From contig CM065804.1 in NCBI GenBank assembly GCA_033398695.1, positions 50,933,501-50,997,500 on the forward strand: a stretch of DNA of 64,000 nt, in the 5' to 3' direction. A program made the position numbers and the translations under genes. Below the pieces are notes generated by a model that was given only the letters and a program-made list of their open reading frames with translations, did not search any database and was not told the origin of the DNA. Shown piece by piece: positions 12,896-22,483 of the stretch; within the stretch, counting starts at the first letter, position 1, and each line of letters starts with the position of its first letter. The stretch is from Orobanche coerulescens. Lineage: Eukaryota; Streptophyta; Magnoliopsida; Lamiales; Orobanchaceae.

Positions 12896-13401
12896 TGTAA
12901 TATCCGCAATTTCGATTTTTCGGTAATTTTCTTTTTTTGCGGAAGTCCGTTTTGACGACTCGCTCATGACCGTATCGTCATTCTGAGAATATTTAAGCAC
13001 TTTTTGTCATCCGAGTTCATTTCGGTATTGTTTTGTTGAGTTCCGTGTTCTTAAACGGCTTTTCCGCACTTGTGTTCGATTCTTGCGAATCTCGTTCGAA
13101 ACTATTGTTTCGAGTTTCTCGTAAGTTCATTTAATGTTATTATTCATGTTGCGAGCTTTGGATTGGTGTTTCGATCGTGTATCATGTATTTCGGATGTTT
13201 TGGGCCATTTTCGTAATTTCTCAAAGTTTGGGGTAATTACTTTCCGTTGTCGAATTTCGAGCCTTCGGGTGGTCGGAATCGTGTGTTCTCTTAGCGCTTG
13301 GATTTGTCTTTGCGAGTACTTCGTAACCATATCTTCGATTCATATTCAAGTTCGGGTTTCGGCGTCGTCCGGGCCGTCGAAGTGGCCACGGCCGAGCCAC
13401 G
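12896..13401 (+). repeat. G-prime LTR, left part (split by element B)
   Basis: It begins TGTAATATCCGCAATTTCG. The first 260 bases are the reverse complement of 40841-41111, the LTR start of element G. The sequence continues into GC-rich DNA and is interrupted at 13401 by element B; the same LTR appears to resume at 18818. Confidence 0.75.
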
Positions 13402-13835
13402 TGTCACGCTTTGGCTTTGGAAGCTTCTAGAAGTGTCGAGATTCTTCTCCAGACTTCTCGTATTTACTTGATAGATGTTGTAACATTCCGGAAGCCCTCC
13501 GGAATGATCATAGAAAGGATTAGAAGGATGTAGATTGTCTTGTAATCTCTTGTATGTTCTATATACTTGTAGATTATTGAACATTCTAGAAGATGTAGAT
13601 GGAGACCTATATAAGGAGCTCCAAGTCCCTCATTTGTACACATCCAAGTTTGAGCAAAGTGAAAAAAAAGTTCCTTTCAAAAGAGCAGTTTCTCTCTCTA
13701 ACTTTCTCTCTCTAAAATACTTCAATCTTCTGCACTTAACTGGCAAGGGTTGGGAAAGCCTGCCTTAGTGGCCGAAGGACTGAGTTGCTAAGGGGCGCAC
13801 GGCATAACTCGACGGACTGAAGTTTGCCCGTGACA
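13402..13835 (+). repeat. Element B 5' LTR
   Basis: It is 434 bases long, TGTCACGC to CCCGTGACA, and nearly identical to 18389-18817. It carries heat-shock-type motifs and a TATA box listed separately. Confidence 0.9.
13419..13615 (+). promoter_or_regulatory. Element B promoter with two perfect heat shock elements and TATA box
   Basis: The pattern nGAAnnTTCnnGAAn, the binding site of trimeric heat shock factors, occurs twice without mismatch: GGAAGCTTCTAGAAG (13419-13433) and TGAACATTCTAGAAG (13578-13592). A two-unit form, ATTCCGGAAG, lies between them near 13486. A TATATAAG box follows at 13608-13615, 16 bases after the second element. All but the middle site are equally clean in the 3' LTR. 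The heat response itself is an inference. Confidence 0.6.
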
Positions 13836-13837
13836 CG

Positions 13838-13851
13838 TGGTATCGGAGACC
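13838..13851 (+). promoter_or_regulatory. Element B primer binding site
   Basis: TGGTATCGGAGACC begins two bases after the LTR. It matches the initiator tRNA-Met complement (TGGTATCAGAGC) with one change in the first ten bases. Confidence 0.75.
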
Positions 13852-13872
13852 AGATTTTGGAAAGACGAGAGA

Positions 13873-15000
13873 ATGAGCGGAAACAGCAGCATGGTCGAAG
13901 GGAACAATGCTGGCAATGATGGTCGCAAGACCAAGAAAGGTGGTAGGGACAAGTCCAGGGACCCTACATCTTCGATGGAAGCTAGGGTGACCAAGATCGA
14001 GGTGGCTGTTGGAGAAACCATCGAACGGATGGCTGTCCTTGAACAAAATGCCAGTGAAATCGAGGACAAGGTGTTGCTTGCTCTCAACGAGTTGAAGTCT
14101 ACACTTCTTGGCGAAGTCGCCAAATTGCGGGAGGAGCTGACCGCACGGATGGATAAGACTGAGGAGGATTGTGCGTTATGCAAGGCAGCTGTGGTAGGTG
14201 GCACCATGGCAAGGGAGACGCTGCGCATTCGGGCACCATAACCTCCGAAGTACTCGAGTAAGCGTAATGCTAAAGAACTTGATAATTTCTTTTGGTCTCT
14301 CGAAACATATATGGATGCAGTACGCATAAAGGATGATGAGGACAAGATCAAGTCGGCGATCTTGTACCTAAGTGATGACGGTGCCTTATGGTGGAGACGG
14401 CGCCATCAAGATATTGCACGAGGGACATGTCGGATAGACACTTGGGAAGAATTCAAGGCGGACTTGAAGAAGCAGTTCTATCCGGAGAATGCGAGAGCCT
14501 GGCCATGAAGAAGCTGTGTGGCCTGAAACAATCGGGGAGTGTGAAGGATTATGTCAATGATTTCTCCTCACTCATGTTGGAACTTCCCGAAATGTCGGAC
14601 AACGATCGATTGTTCTATTTCTTGGACGGGTTGTAGTCCTGGGCAGCCCTTGAGCTGAGAAGGCAGAAGGTCCAAGATCTATCGGAAGTAATTGCTACGG
14701 CTGAGGAAATTGTGGAATTCCGAAAAGACTTCACGCAGAGAAAGGACAAGAAGGGAGGCAAGGAAAAAGGTGGGGGAGACAGGCCTCACAAGACGGGATA
14801 CAAGCCAACCTTCAAAGGGAAAGAAAAGACCCATGAAGTCAAGAAGAGAGAGTGCTTCTTATGCGGGGGTCCACACTTCGTCCAGGAGTGCCCTAAGAAG
14901 AAAGCACTTAACGCCATAATAAGCCAACAAGAGGAACGGGCCGAAGAAATGCAAATGGGGTCGATGCAACTCCTCAATGCAATGAAGGCGAAGAAAGAAA
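13873..15000 (+). pseudogene. Element B gag
   Basis: The likely start is the ATG at 13873 (MSGNSSMVEG). A basic, charged N terminus with a helical segment rich in Glu/Lys leads to a capsid block with WWRRRHQDI and WEEFKADLKKQFYPENA (14395-14495). A frameshift near 14500 moves the rest to another frame: DYVNDFSSLMLELPEMSDNDRLFYFLDGL (to 14636), a stop, then a Lys-rich stretch and one zinc knuckle CFLCGGPHFVQEC (14852-14890), a complete CX2CX3HX4C. Stops at 14239-14241 and 14634-14636 and the frameshift inactivate it. Protease follows in the same frame as the knuckle. Confidence 0.8.
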
Positions 15001-15787
15001 CCGTGATGGTACCCAAGGCAGAAAAGGTCAGGAATGGTCTCATGTATGTTGAGGCAAAGATAAATAAGGGAGTCACAAAGGCCTTAGTGGACACAGGGGC
15101 CACACATAACTTCTTAGCTGAGGATGAGGCGGTCCGATTTGGTGTAAAAGTTGCTAAGGAAATGGGATGGATGAAAACAGTGAACATACCATCAAGACCC
15201 ATCATTGGCGTGGCGAAGCAAGTCCCGGTCCAACTGGTGGATTGGCAGGGCAAGATTGACTTGACGGTGGTCCGGATGGATGATTATCGGATGGTACTGG
15301 GCATGGAATTCATGGAAAGGATGAATACGGTAACCATCCAGGATGCCCAAATTCTGAGCATCACTCCGAACAAGGTAACCTTCGATATTCCATTACTTCA
15401 TGGGAAGTTCGAGTCCCGTATGTTGTCAGCTATGCAGGTATCGAAAGGGTATAAGAAGGGGCAAGAGACGTACATCGTTGCCCTAAAGACGGACGACCTA
15501 ATTGTTGACAAGGAAGTCCCAGCAGAAATCAGAGAAGTGCTGGCCAAGTTTAAGGACGTGATGCCTCCCGAGTTGCCAAAAAGTTACCACCGAGGTGGGA
15601 GATGGATCACGAGATTGAGTTGGAATAGGGGGCAAAGCCTCCTGCAATGGGTTCGTACCGGATGGCTCCGCCAGAGTTGGAAGAGCTTCGAAGGCAGTTG
15701 AAAGATTTACTTGATGCCGGCTACATTCGTCCTTCCAAAGCTCCTTATGGCGCTCCGGTGTTATTCTAGAAGAAACAAGACGGTAGC
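15001..15787 (+). pseudogene. Element B protease and start of reverse transcriptase
   Basis: The protease active site is intact as ALVDTGATHNFL (near 15083), followed by the flap-like region and MVLGMEFMERM (near 15295). The linker to reverse transcriptase keeps ELPK (near 15575), after which a frameshift scrambles the frame that ends at 15701; in another frame the expected pre-RT block (MAPPELEELRRQLKDLLDAGYI) and a TAG near 15768 are visible. Neighbours are gag and the reverse transcriptase core. Confidence 0.75.
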
Positions 15788-16345
15788 TTGCGGATGTGCA
15801 TTGACTACCGGGCGCTTAACAAGGTTACTATAAAGAACAAATACCCAATACCTTTGGTGGCCGATCTATTCGATCGATTGGGGAAGGTAAAGTGGTTCTC
15901 CAAGCTAGACTTGCGGTCGGGGTATTGGCAAGTCCGTATCGCCGAAGGAGATGAACGAAAAACAACCTGCGTAATGAGGTATGGTTCATTTGAGTTCTTG
16001 GTTATGCCCTTTGGCTTGACAAATGCACCTGCGACTTTCTGTACTCTCATGAATAAGATATTTCACCAATTCTTGGACAAGTTTGTTATTGTGTATCTGG
16101 ATGACATAGTAATATACAGCGAGTCCTTGAATGAACATGCTAAACATCTATGGGAAGTGTTCTGAGTCCTGAGGGATAACGAATTATACGTAAAACTGGA
16201 GAAATGTGTGTTCGCCCAAACGGAGGTAATGTTCTTGGGGCACAAGGTAAAAGAAGTAATGATCTTAATGGACACAAAGAAGGTGCAGGCCATTGCCTAG
16301 TGGGAGCCTCCTCAAAGCATCTCCGAGCTTTGGTCGTTCTTAGGC
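15788..16345 (+). pseudogene. Element B reverse transcriptase
   Basis: The fingers/palm domain reads through 15788-16165 with [38 protein letters not shown] and the catalytic YLDDIVIY (near 16097). The first catalytic Asp lies in KLDLRSG. A TGA at 16163-16165 ends the frame where the family continues with an Arg or Gln codon, consistent with a CpG transition. A further TAG follows near 16300. Except for these stops the palm looks catalytically complete, in contrast to element F. Confidence 0.85.
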
Positions 16346-17074
16346 TTGGTGAACAACTATAGGCGATTCATTGGCGGATATTTGGCGAGGGAAATGCCAT
16401 TAACTAACTTACTCAAAAAGAAGGTTGCGTGGGAATGGACGGACGAGTGCCAAGCATCCTTCGAAGATCTGAAGGTGGCAGTCATGAATGACCCGGTGCT
16501 GAAACTTCCGGACTACACAAAGCCTTTTGAGTTACACTCGGATGCCTCCGACTATGCCACTGGAGGAGTCTTAATGCAGGATGGGCATCCTGTTGCATAC
16601 GAGTCCCGGAAGCTAAACGAGACGGAATGGCGGTACCCAGTCCATGATAAGGAAATGACGGTGATAATCCATTGTCTTCATACGTGGAGATATTACTTGC
16701 TCGGGAGTCATTTTGTGATCAAGACGAACAATGTGGTGACTAGCTATTTCCAAAACCAGAAGAAGATCACCCCGAAGCAAGCGCGTTGGAAAGATTTCTT
16801 GGCTGAGTTCGATTATACTATGGAGTATAAGCCAGGAAAAACAAACGTTGTTGTGGATGCTCTAAGTCGGAAGGCCTCACTGGCATCTATCACCCAAGTG
16901 CAGTGTGACCTTGCCGACCGGATAAGAGTCGGAATTGCCCAAGACCCCTTGGCCAAAAATCTGGTGGAACTGGCAAAGGAGGGCAAGACAAGGCAGTTAT
17001 GGCAAAAGCATGGATTACTCTTTACTGTTGGAGATAGGTTGTATGTGCCTCGATGGGACAACCTTAGAAGGTAA
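16346..17074 (+). pseudogene. Element B reverse transcriptase connection and RNase H
   Basis: The 242-residue frame starts in the connection block NNYRRFIGGYL and covers RNase H: LHSDASDYATGGVLMQ with the first catalytic Asp, the Glu in VHDKEMTVIIHCLHTWRYYLLG, and KTNNVVTSYF where the family has TDN. The third catalytic Asp is thus Asn. It ends with the typical YKPGKTNVVVDALSRKA linker and the start of the integrase zinc-binding region, at a TAA at 17072-17074. Confidence 0.85.
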
Positions 17075-18357
17075 GTGCTGAAGGAGTGCCATGATTCGAA
17101 ATGGGCGGGGCACCCAGGTACTCTTCGTACTAAAGCGCTGGTTGAACAATCATTTTATTGGCCTAACCTACAGGATGACGTTAACGCCTACGTAAGGACC
17201 TGCTTGGTCTGCCAACAAGACAAGGTCGAACACAGTAAACCGGCGGGACTGCTAGAGCCATTACCTATTGCCGAATGTCCTTGGGACAGTGTTACGATGT
17301 ACTTCATATCGGCAATACCAAGGTCGGAAGGATGCGGGTCTATCATGGTGGTAGTTGATCGGTTCTCCAAGTATAGGACATGCATACCGGCAGCAAAGGA
17401 TTGTAAGGCCGAGAAAGCTTCCTGACTATTCTTAAAACATGTGGTGAAGTATTGGGGAGTTCCTCGGAGTATCATAAGCGACCGAAACCCGCGATTCACT
17501 GGAAAGTTTTGGAGGGAGCTGTTCAAGTTGATGGGGTCAAACCTCCACTTCTCGACGAGCTTTCACCCCCAAATGGATGGCCAAATGGAGAGAGTAAATC
17601 ATTTGTTGGAGATTTATCTCTGACACTTTGTAAGTGCCAACCAGTCCGACTGGGCTCGTTTACTTGATGTTGCGCAATTCTCTTATAACTTGCAGCGGAA
17701 CGAGTCCACCCAACAAATTCCATTTGAACTAGTGATGGTGCAACAACCAACGACACCCCAGGAACTAGTTCGGAAATATGAAGGTGCGAGTCCGGCAGCG
17801 TACAAACTTGCTAAAGGTTGGAATGAGGAACATGACATAGCAAGGGCGTATCTGACTAAGACTGCCAGACGAATAAAGAAGTGGGCAGACGACAAGCGTC
17901 GTCCGAGGAATTTCAAGTAGGGGACCAAGTGTCGGTCCGAATGATTGGAAGGAATGTAAAGGCGATCCGTCAAGTACACAAAGGCTTGAAACGGCGATAT
18001 GAAGGACCCTTTGAGGTAGTAAAGAAAGTCGGCACGCGGTCCTATCGGCTCAATCTTCCTGATGACTTCAAAATTCATCCGGTCTTCCATGTGAGCCTCT
18101 TAAAACCGTATCACAAAGACGAGGAAGACCCAGCCCGAGACAAGTCAGATCGAGCCCCGCCTGCTAATGTAGTGTCCTTTGAAAAGGAAATTGAAGAGAT
18201 CTTGGCGGATTGACAAGTTGGAAAACAGGGAACACCCCGCTGGACGGAGTACTTAGTACACTGGAGAGGTTTGCCAGACAGCGAAGCTTCGTGGGAAAAA
18301 GAACAAGACTTGTGGCAATTCAAAACCAAAATTGAAGCATACAAGGCAAAATCTTGA
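17075..18357 (+). pseudogene. Element B integrase with chromodomain
   Basis: The zinc-binding region shows HPGTLRTKALVEQSFYWP and CLVCQQDK. In the core, the first catalytic Asp is lost: the sequence has TMYFISAIP where the family has an MDF motif. SDRNPRF supplies the second Asp and GQMERVN the Glu. After a frameshift near 17900, the basic C-terminal block ends with HPVFHVSLLKPYH (18075-18115). A TGA at 18211-18213 precedes a chromodomain with TEYLVHWRGLPDSEASWEKEQDLW, ending at 18355-18357. Chromodomains of chromovirus integrases are known to direct insertion to marked chromatin. The stops and the lost Asp make the copy inactive. Confidence 0.85.
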
Positions 18358-18374
18358 CGAGGACGTCAAGACTC

Positions 18375-18388
18375 AGGTGGGGGAGAGT
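18375..18388 (+). promoter_or_regulatory. Element B polypurine tract
   Basis: AGGTGGGGGAGAGT abuts the first base of the 3' LTR. Element F has a very similar tract (GGTGGGGGAGAA). Confidence 0.8.
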
Positions 18389-18817
18389 TGTCAAGCTTTG
18401 GCTTTGGAAGCTTCTAGAAGGGTCGATATTCTTCTCTAGACTTCTCGTATTTACTTGATAGATGTTGTAACATTTCGGAAGCCCTCCAGAATGATCATAG
18501 AAAGGATTAGAAGGATGTAGATTGTCTTGTAATCTCTTGTATGTTCTAGATACTTGTAGATTATTGAACATTCTAGAAGATGTAGATGGAGACCTATATA
18601 AGGAGCTCTCCCTCATTTGTACACATCCAAGTTTGAGCAAAGTGAAAAAAAGTTCCTTTCAAAAGAGCATTTTCTCTCTCTAACTTTCTCTCTCTAAAAT
18701 ACTTCAATCTTCCGCACTTAACCTGCAAGGGTTCGGAAAGCCTGCCTTAGTGGCCGAAGGACTGAGTTGCTAAGGGGCGCACGGCATAACTCGACGGACT
18801 GAAGTTTGCCCGTGACA
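18389..18817 (+). repeat. Element B 3' LTR
   Basis: It is 429 bases and nearly identical to the 5' LTR. The perfect heat-shock motifs recur at 18406-18420 and 18565-18579 and the TATA box at 18595-18602. Confidence 0.9.
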
Positions 18818-19694
18818 CACGGCCGCACAGTTTGGAACTGGCCTGGCCTGGCCGAGTTACGGCCGTAAGGTGCCTGTTAGGGCCGTAAGTGATCGGCAGG
18901 CATGGCCTGACGAATGCCTGTTACGGCGGTAAGGGCCGAGAGTTACGGCCGTATGGGTGCCAGGCAGCTTCCGGATGAATGTCGGTTACGGCCGTAAGGA
19001 CCTGCCGGGTACGGTCGTAAGTGCCGAGTTACGGCCGTAAGGCCCTGTCGGTTACGGCCGTAAGCGATCGGCAGGCGCTGGGCGGATTTTGACGAATGCC
19101 GGTTACAGCCGTAAGGCCCTGCCGGTTACGGCCGTAACCCTGCCGGCCATGCCAGACTTCATTTTTCTCATTTTTTTCTTCGTTTTTGTGCGGCTGCGGA
19201 TGGGAGTGACCGGTAGGAGGTGTTCTTGGCCGATTCTACTCATTTCCAAAGAATTTTGGAAGATTCTTGTTGATTATATCATCATCCAATCCGTGTTCTT
19301 CATCGAATCAAGGTATATTTCTTGATTTTCCTCCAAGTTGACTTTTTGGGGAATTTGTTCTTGATTTCAATTCTAGTCCGATTTTGATGAATCGGTTGAT
19401 GTTAGTAATCATTATTAATCGTGTTCTATGGATTGTATATCCATATTTTCGATTCGTTCAACCTGATTGATGATTCATAGGCTCTTGAGGAACTTTGAAC
19501 ATTTAATGTTCGATTAAATGCCTCAAACAGTTTCTTTCGGTCGTTATGTTGATTTCGATTGATATTGTGTTATTGAATGAATTGTATTTCATTCAAGGTT
19601 GTTCGAGTACTTGTGTTTATCAGAGGACGCCATTCGTTGTTCGTGAAAGGAATTCATCGCCTTCGGTTGAGGCAAGTTTTATACTTGTACTAGT
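18818..19694 (+). repeat. G-prime LTR, right part
   Basis: This continues the LTR begun at 12896 after the element B insertion: CACGG follows B and CCACG precedes it. It holds the TTACGGCCGTAA cluster and then AT-rich sequence. No canonical LTR end is seen before the Tat LTR starts at 19695, so the end appears to have been cut. Confidence 0.6.
18853..19136 (+). repeat. Cluster of TTACGGCCGTAA palindromes
   Basis: Ten copies of a motif GTTACGGCCGTAAG, about six of them exact over the central 11 bases, occur in 280 bases at irregular spacing. Between them run GC-rich linkers with GGCCTG and GATCGGCAGG. The outer halves TTACG and CGTAA equal those of the palindromes in the element A LTR. Confidence 0.85.
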
Positions 19695-20608
19695 TGTTGT
19701 GCGGCGATTTATACACCTCTATGGCGATCGGCATGATGGTCAGGAGCTAGCCAAAGAAGACAGACGTTGGGAAAGCACTAGGCGATCGGCGTTCAAAGCG
19801 ATCATCAGTAGGCATCTGGCGATCGCCAATGATATCTGACTGTAGACGATCGTCCCATACTGCATGTGAATCCGACACCCGTAAAAGTCTTCGAAGACCG
19901 AATCTCGGACGTGGACCCACGTGCAGATCCACAAAAGGCGCCGCAAGATAAGGCCTTTGACCCCAGCCTGTCCCCAACCTTTCACCTACCGACAGGCCCG
20001 CCGAAAGGTACAAGGTGGGTCCTCCCCAGACAGCGACTCAGGACGCGTGCAGGTTTCCCATTGGCTCGCACAGCTTGCTGCCAGCAGTAGCCTCGGACTT
20101 TAAGGGAACAGCCCCACGTGACGGGACGATCGCCCACCTTATTTTAATATAGAAAACGGCGGTCTCCCGCGATCGCCGGAGAAGACCCAGCAACCTTCTC
20201 TCCTATAAATAGGAGGCTTCCAACAGTGGCCAAGCACAGAGTGAAAAACGTACAGAGAGAACAGAAGACTTATCTGTCGAATACTTACACATACACAGGG
20301 ATATTCATTCACACATACAGAACACCAAAAAACAAGAACTCACAGAGCATCACATCTGGTTCTTCCGGCAATCTTCACGCTCTATAGCTAAGATAACTAG
20401 AATCTTTACACTCATTGTAATAGATTCTAACATTAGTATTTGTACTTCAAAGTATTCATATTAATAACATCTCGCGAGAGCATTCAAGCCCGGGACTAAC
20501 AACCCCGGAAAATCTTGTGTTATTTATTTTCCCACGGAAGTGTTCTCGCATTTGTTTGTTACTCGACCATTCCAGCAATATCATCTCCAGATAATATTTT
20601 GGGTAACA
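19695..20608 (+). repeat. Element C1 5' LTR
   Basis: It runs from TGTTGTGCGGCG to TTTTGGGTAACA and is homologous to 54000-54919 and to the reverse complement of 44969-45881. CGATCG palindromes (GGCGATCGCC type) recur at 19722, 19783, 19819, 19846, 20125 and 20168. Confidence 0.9.
20201..20216 (+). promoter_or_regulatory. Element C1 TATA box in a palindrome
   Basis: TATAAATA (20204-20211) sits inside TCCTATAAATAGGAG, a near-perfect inverted repeat. The same arrangement is present in C2 (54523-54530) and in C3 on the minus strand (45366-45373). Confidence 0.7.
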
Positions 20609-20613
20609 ACAAT

Positions 20614-20631
20614 TGGCGCTAGAGGAAGGGG
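20614..20631 (+). promoter_or_regulatory. Element C1 putative primer binding site
   Basis: TGGCGCTAGAGGAAGGGG starts five bases after the LTR and is shared in its first part with C2 (54925). The position fits a primer site. I cannot assign the tRNA. Confidence 0.5.
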
Positions 20632-20740
20632 TCGAACCTTCAACCTTGTGGTTAACACCGTCTTGAAAAACACTCACTATTCTCCGGGACATATACTTGA
20701 AGAAACACTCACTGTTCTTCTAAGAAAAACCTTCAGAGAC

Positions 20741-22378
20741 ATGACATCTGCCACGACCTCCAAAAGAGCCACCCTACGATCTTCCGGACATCTCATTCCG
20801 ACACAGACCGAATCCCTGCCTATAGCGGAAGGTGACCACGGCGACGCTAGACTCTCGCTCCCGCCCCCGAGGGACGGTCCCAGCCTCTCACTCGATCAGT
20901 TCCAGACCACGGAACAGATTGAGGAGGCTATAGCCATCCTCAGGGAGCGATGGAGAGCATGTGACTTGCCCACCATTACTCCGTCAGCCATCTGCCGAGC
21001 TGGCAAGCGGAAGCTCAAGGGGATATATGTTGAGAAATCGACAGAAAGCCCCAAGCCGCAGGAAAAGGCTCTCGTAAGGCGGGACGACTCCGTCTTCAGC
21101 CGCCTAGGGAGTGATCCCTCGTGGCGACCCGGGCATTCAGGCCCCAGCCGGGAGGCATCGGAGTCTGAATCCGTCACCAGGAGTTCGGCATATCCGACTC
21201 CCAGGAGACAAGTCGGCCAACGGGCCCCCGCTCGCCCAAGAACTCAGCCCGGTGGTGGAGAACTCATCATCTACCATGGGGCCAGGGGATCAGTACATGA
21301 TCGCCTTGGCTCACGCTCCGGGAGCCAATCAGCGAGCAGTTAGGCTACGACAATGGCCGCCATGCAGCGCCAGCTCAACGAAATGAAGGCGCTCCTAGAA
21401 AGTGGGGTAGGTGCCAGGAGATCGATCGCTGGACCGAATGAGCCACTCGCGGTCCAGATCGAGCTCGCTCCAGTTCAACCAAAGATCGCTCCCCATCTAA
21501 CACCTCTATATGAGGGGAGATCGGATCTTGAGACCCATTTGAGCAAATTCCGGATATACATGACCGGATGCGGAGCATCAGACGCGACGAAATGTTGAAT
21601 GTTCCCATTGAAATTGGGCGACCTCGCCCACAGGTGGTACATCTCACTACCACCCCGCTCGATCAATTGTTTTGAGAAATTGGCGAACGACTTCACATCG
21701 TACTTCGCCGCCAAAGTTGCTCGGCTAGAAGGCCCCCACCGCATGATGAAAATTAGGCAGGGGAAGGACGAGACCGATGAAGATTACATCGATCGGGTGG
21801 ACAAAATAGTCCTCACCGGCGATCCCATTAGCGACGAGCTCGCTCTCTACTCAGTCCTAGGGGGATTCTGCGGCCACTCGCCCATGTTCAGGCACCTTAT
21901 AAAGGACATACCCCCGACCTACGCGATCTTCCGCGTCAGGGCCGCTAATTTCCTGGCCAGGCAGAGGATGCACACCCTCCGCTTAGGCGAGGGATCTACC
22001 GGAGAAGGGAAGGCACCATCCCACATGCATAAGAAGGCGGTCGTCAAGCCCAGAAAGGCGGTCGCAAAGCCGCCTGGTGAATTCAAAGCCTTCGAGGATG
22101 TGGAGGTTCATCTCCTCCGCAACCTCAATCTATCTCCGGCCCACATCTTTAACGCCATCAAGGAGCGCAAGTGGCTCAACAAACTGAAGCCGATAAGGGA
22201 CAACAGTCATCTAGACCGCAGCAAATTCTGCGCCTACCACAAAAGTCCCGGCCACAACACCAGCCATTGCCGCAACCTCCTCAGACAACTCTGGCGACTG
22301 TTTGAGGAAGGCAAATTGGATAACTTGGTTACCAAGCCAGAGCCTCGAGCAGAGAGGACCGGAGGGCGCGAATGCTGA
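20741..22378 (+). pseudogene. Element C1 gag, with in-frame UAG shared by C2
   Basis: The frame opens at the ATG at 20741 (MTSATTSKRATLR) and runs 200 codons of Pro/Ser/Arg-rich sequence to a TAG at 21341-21343. It resumes in the same frame with MAAMQRQLNEMKALLESG. The capsid block has HLSKFRIYMTGCG and LAHRWYISLPPRSINCFEKL (near 21630), and the C terminus has a knuckle-like CAYHKSPGHNTSHC (22230-22271). A second stop, TGA at 21596-21598, is private to this copy: C2 has CGA there. The frame ends at a TGA at 22376-22378, after which protease continues in the same frame. The shared TAG may separate two products or be read through. Confidence 0.8.
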
Positions 22379-22483
22379 CAGAACGATGGAATACCTTCCA
22401 ATCCGGTCGCAAGGATCAAGCAGAATGAGCCGGAGTACTCTTATGAATCGATCCCTCTGATCAACCCTGGCGGCCGGATTAAT

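Larger units (their letters stand above)
13402..18817 (+). mobile_element. Element B: chromovirus with short LTRs, complete but mutated
   Basis: Two LTRs of 434 and 429 bases (13402-13835 and 18389-18817) share TGTCA at the start and TGACA at the end. They enclose gag, protease, reverse transcriptase, RNase H, integrase and chromodomain on the plus strand. A primer site for initiator tRNA-Met follows the 5' LTR and the tract AGGTGGGGGAGAGT precedes the 3' LTR. CACG on both outer sides looks like a target duplication of at least four bases. Stops and frameshifts are spread along pol. Proteins are close to those of element F, so B and F belong to one lineage or sister lineages. Confidence 0.9.

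Noticed and set aside
13134..13430. 98-residue plus-strand frame in the G-prime LTR
   Set aside because: It lies in LTR sequence, crosses the element B border and has no counterpart in element G.
13788..14351. 187-residue minus-strand frame across element B gag
   Set aside because: It is the mirror frame of a real gag with clear plus-strand motifs; Ser/Leu-rich composition is typical of such shadows.
14786..15253. 155-residue minus-strand frame over the zinc knuckle and protease of element B
   Set aside because: The plus strand has the knuckle and DTGATH protease motifs; the minus frame is a shadow.
20540..20740. Extended N terminus of C1 gag starting at 20540
   Set aside because: This start lies within the LTR and would cross the primer site; C2 shares the ATG at the 20741 position, so that start is preferred.
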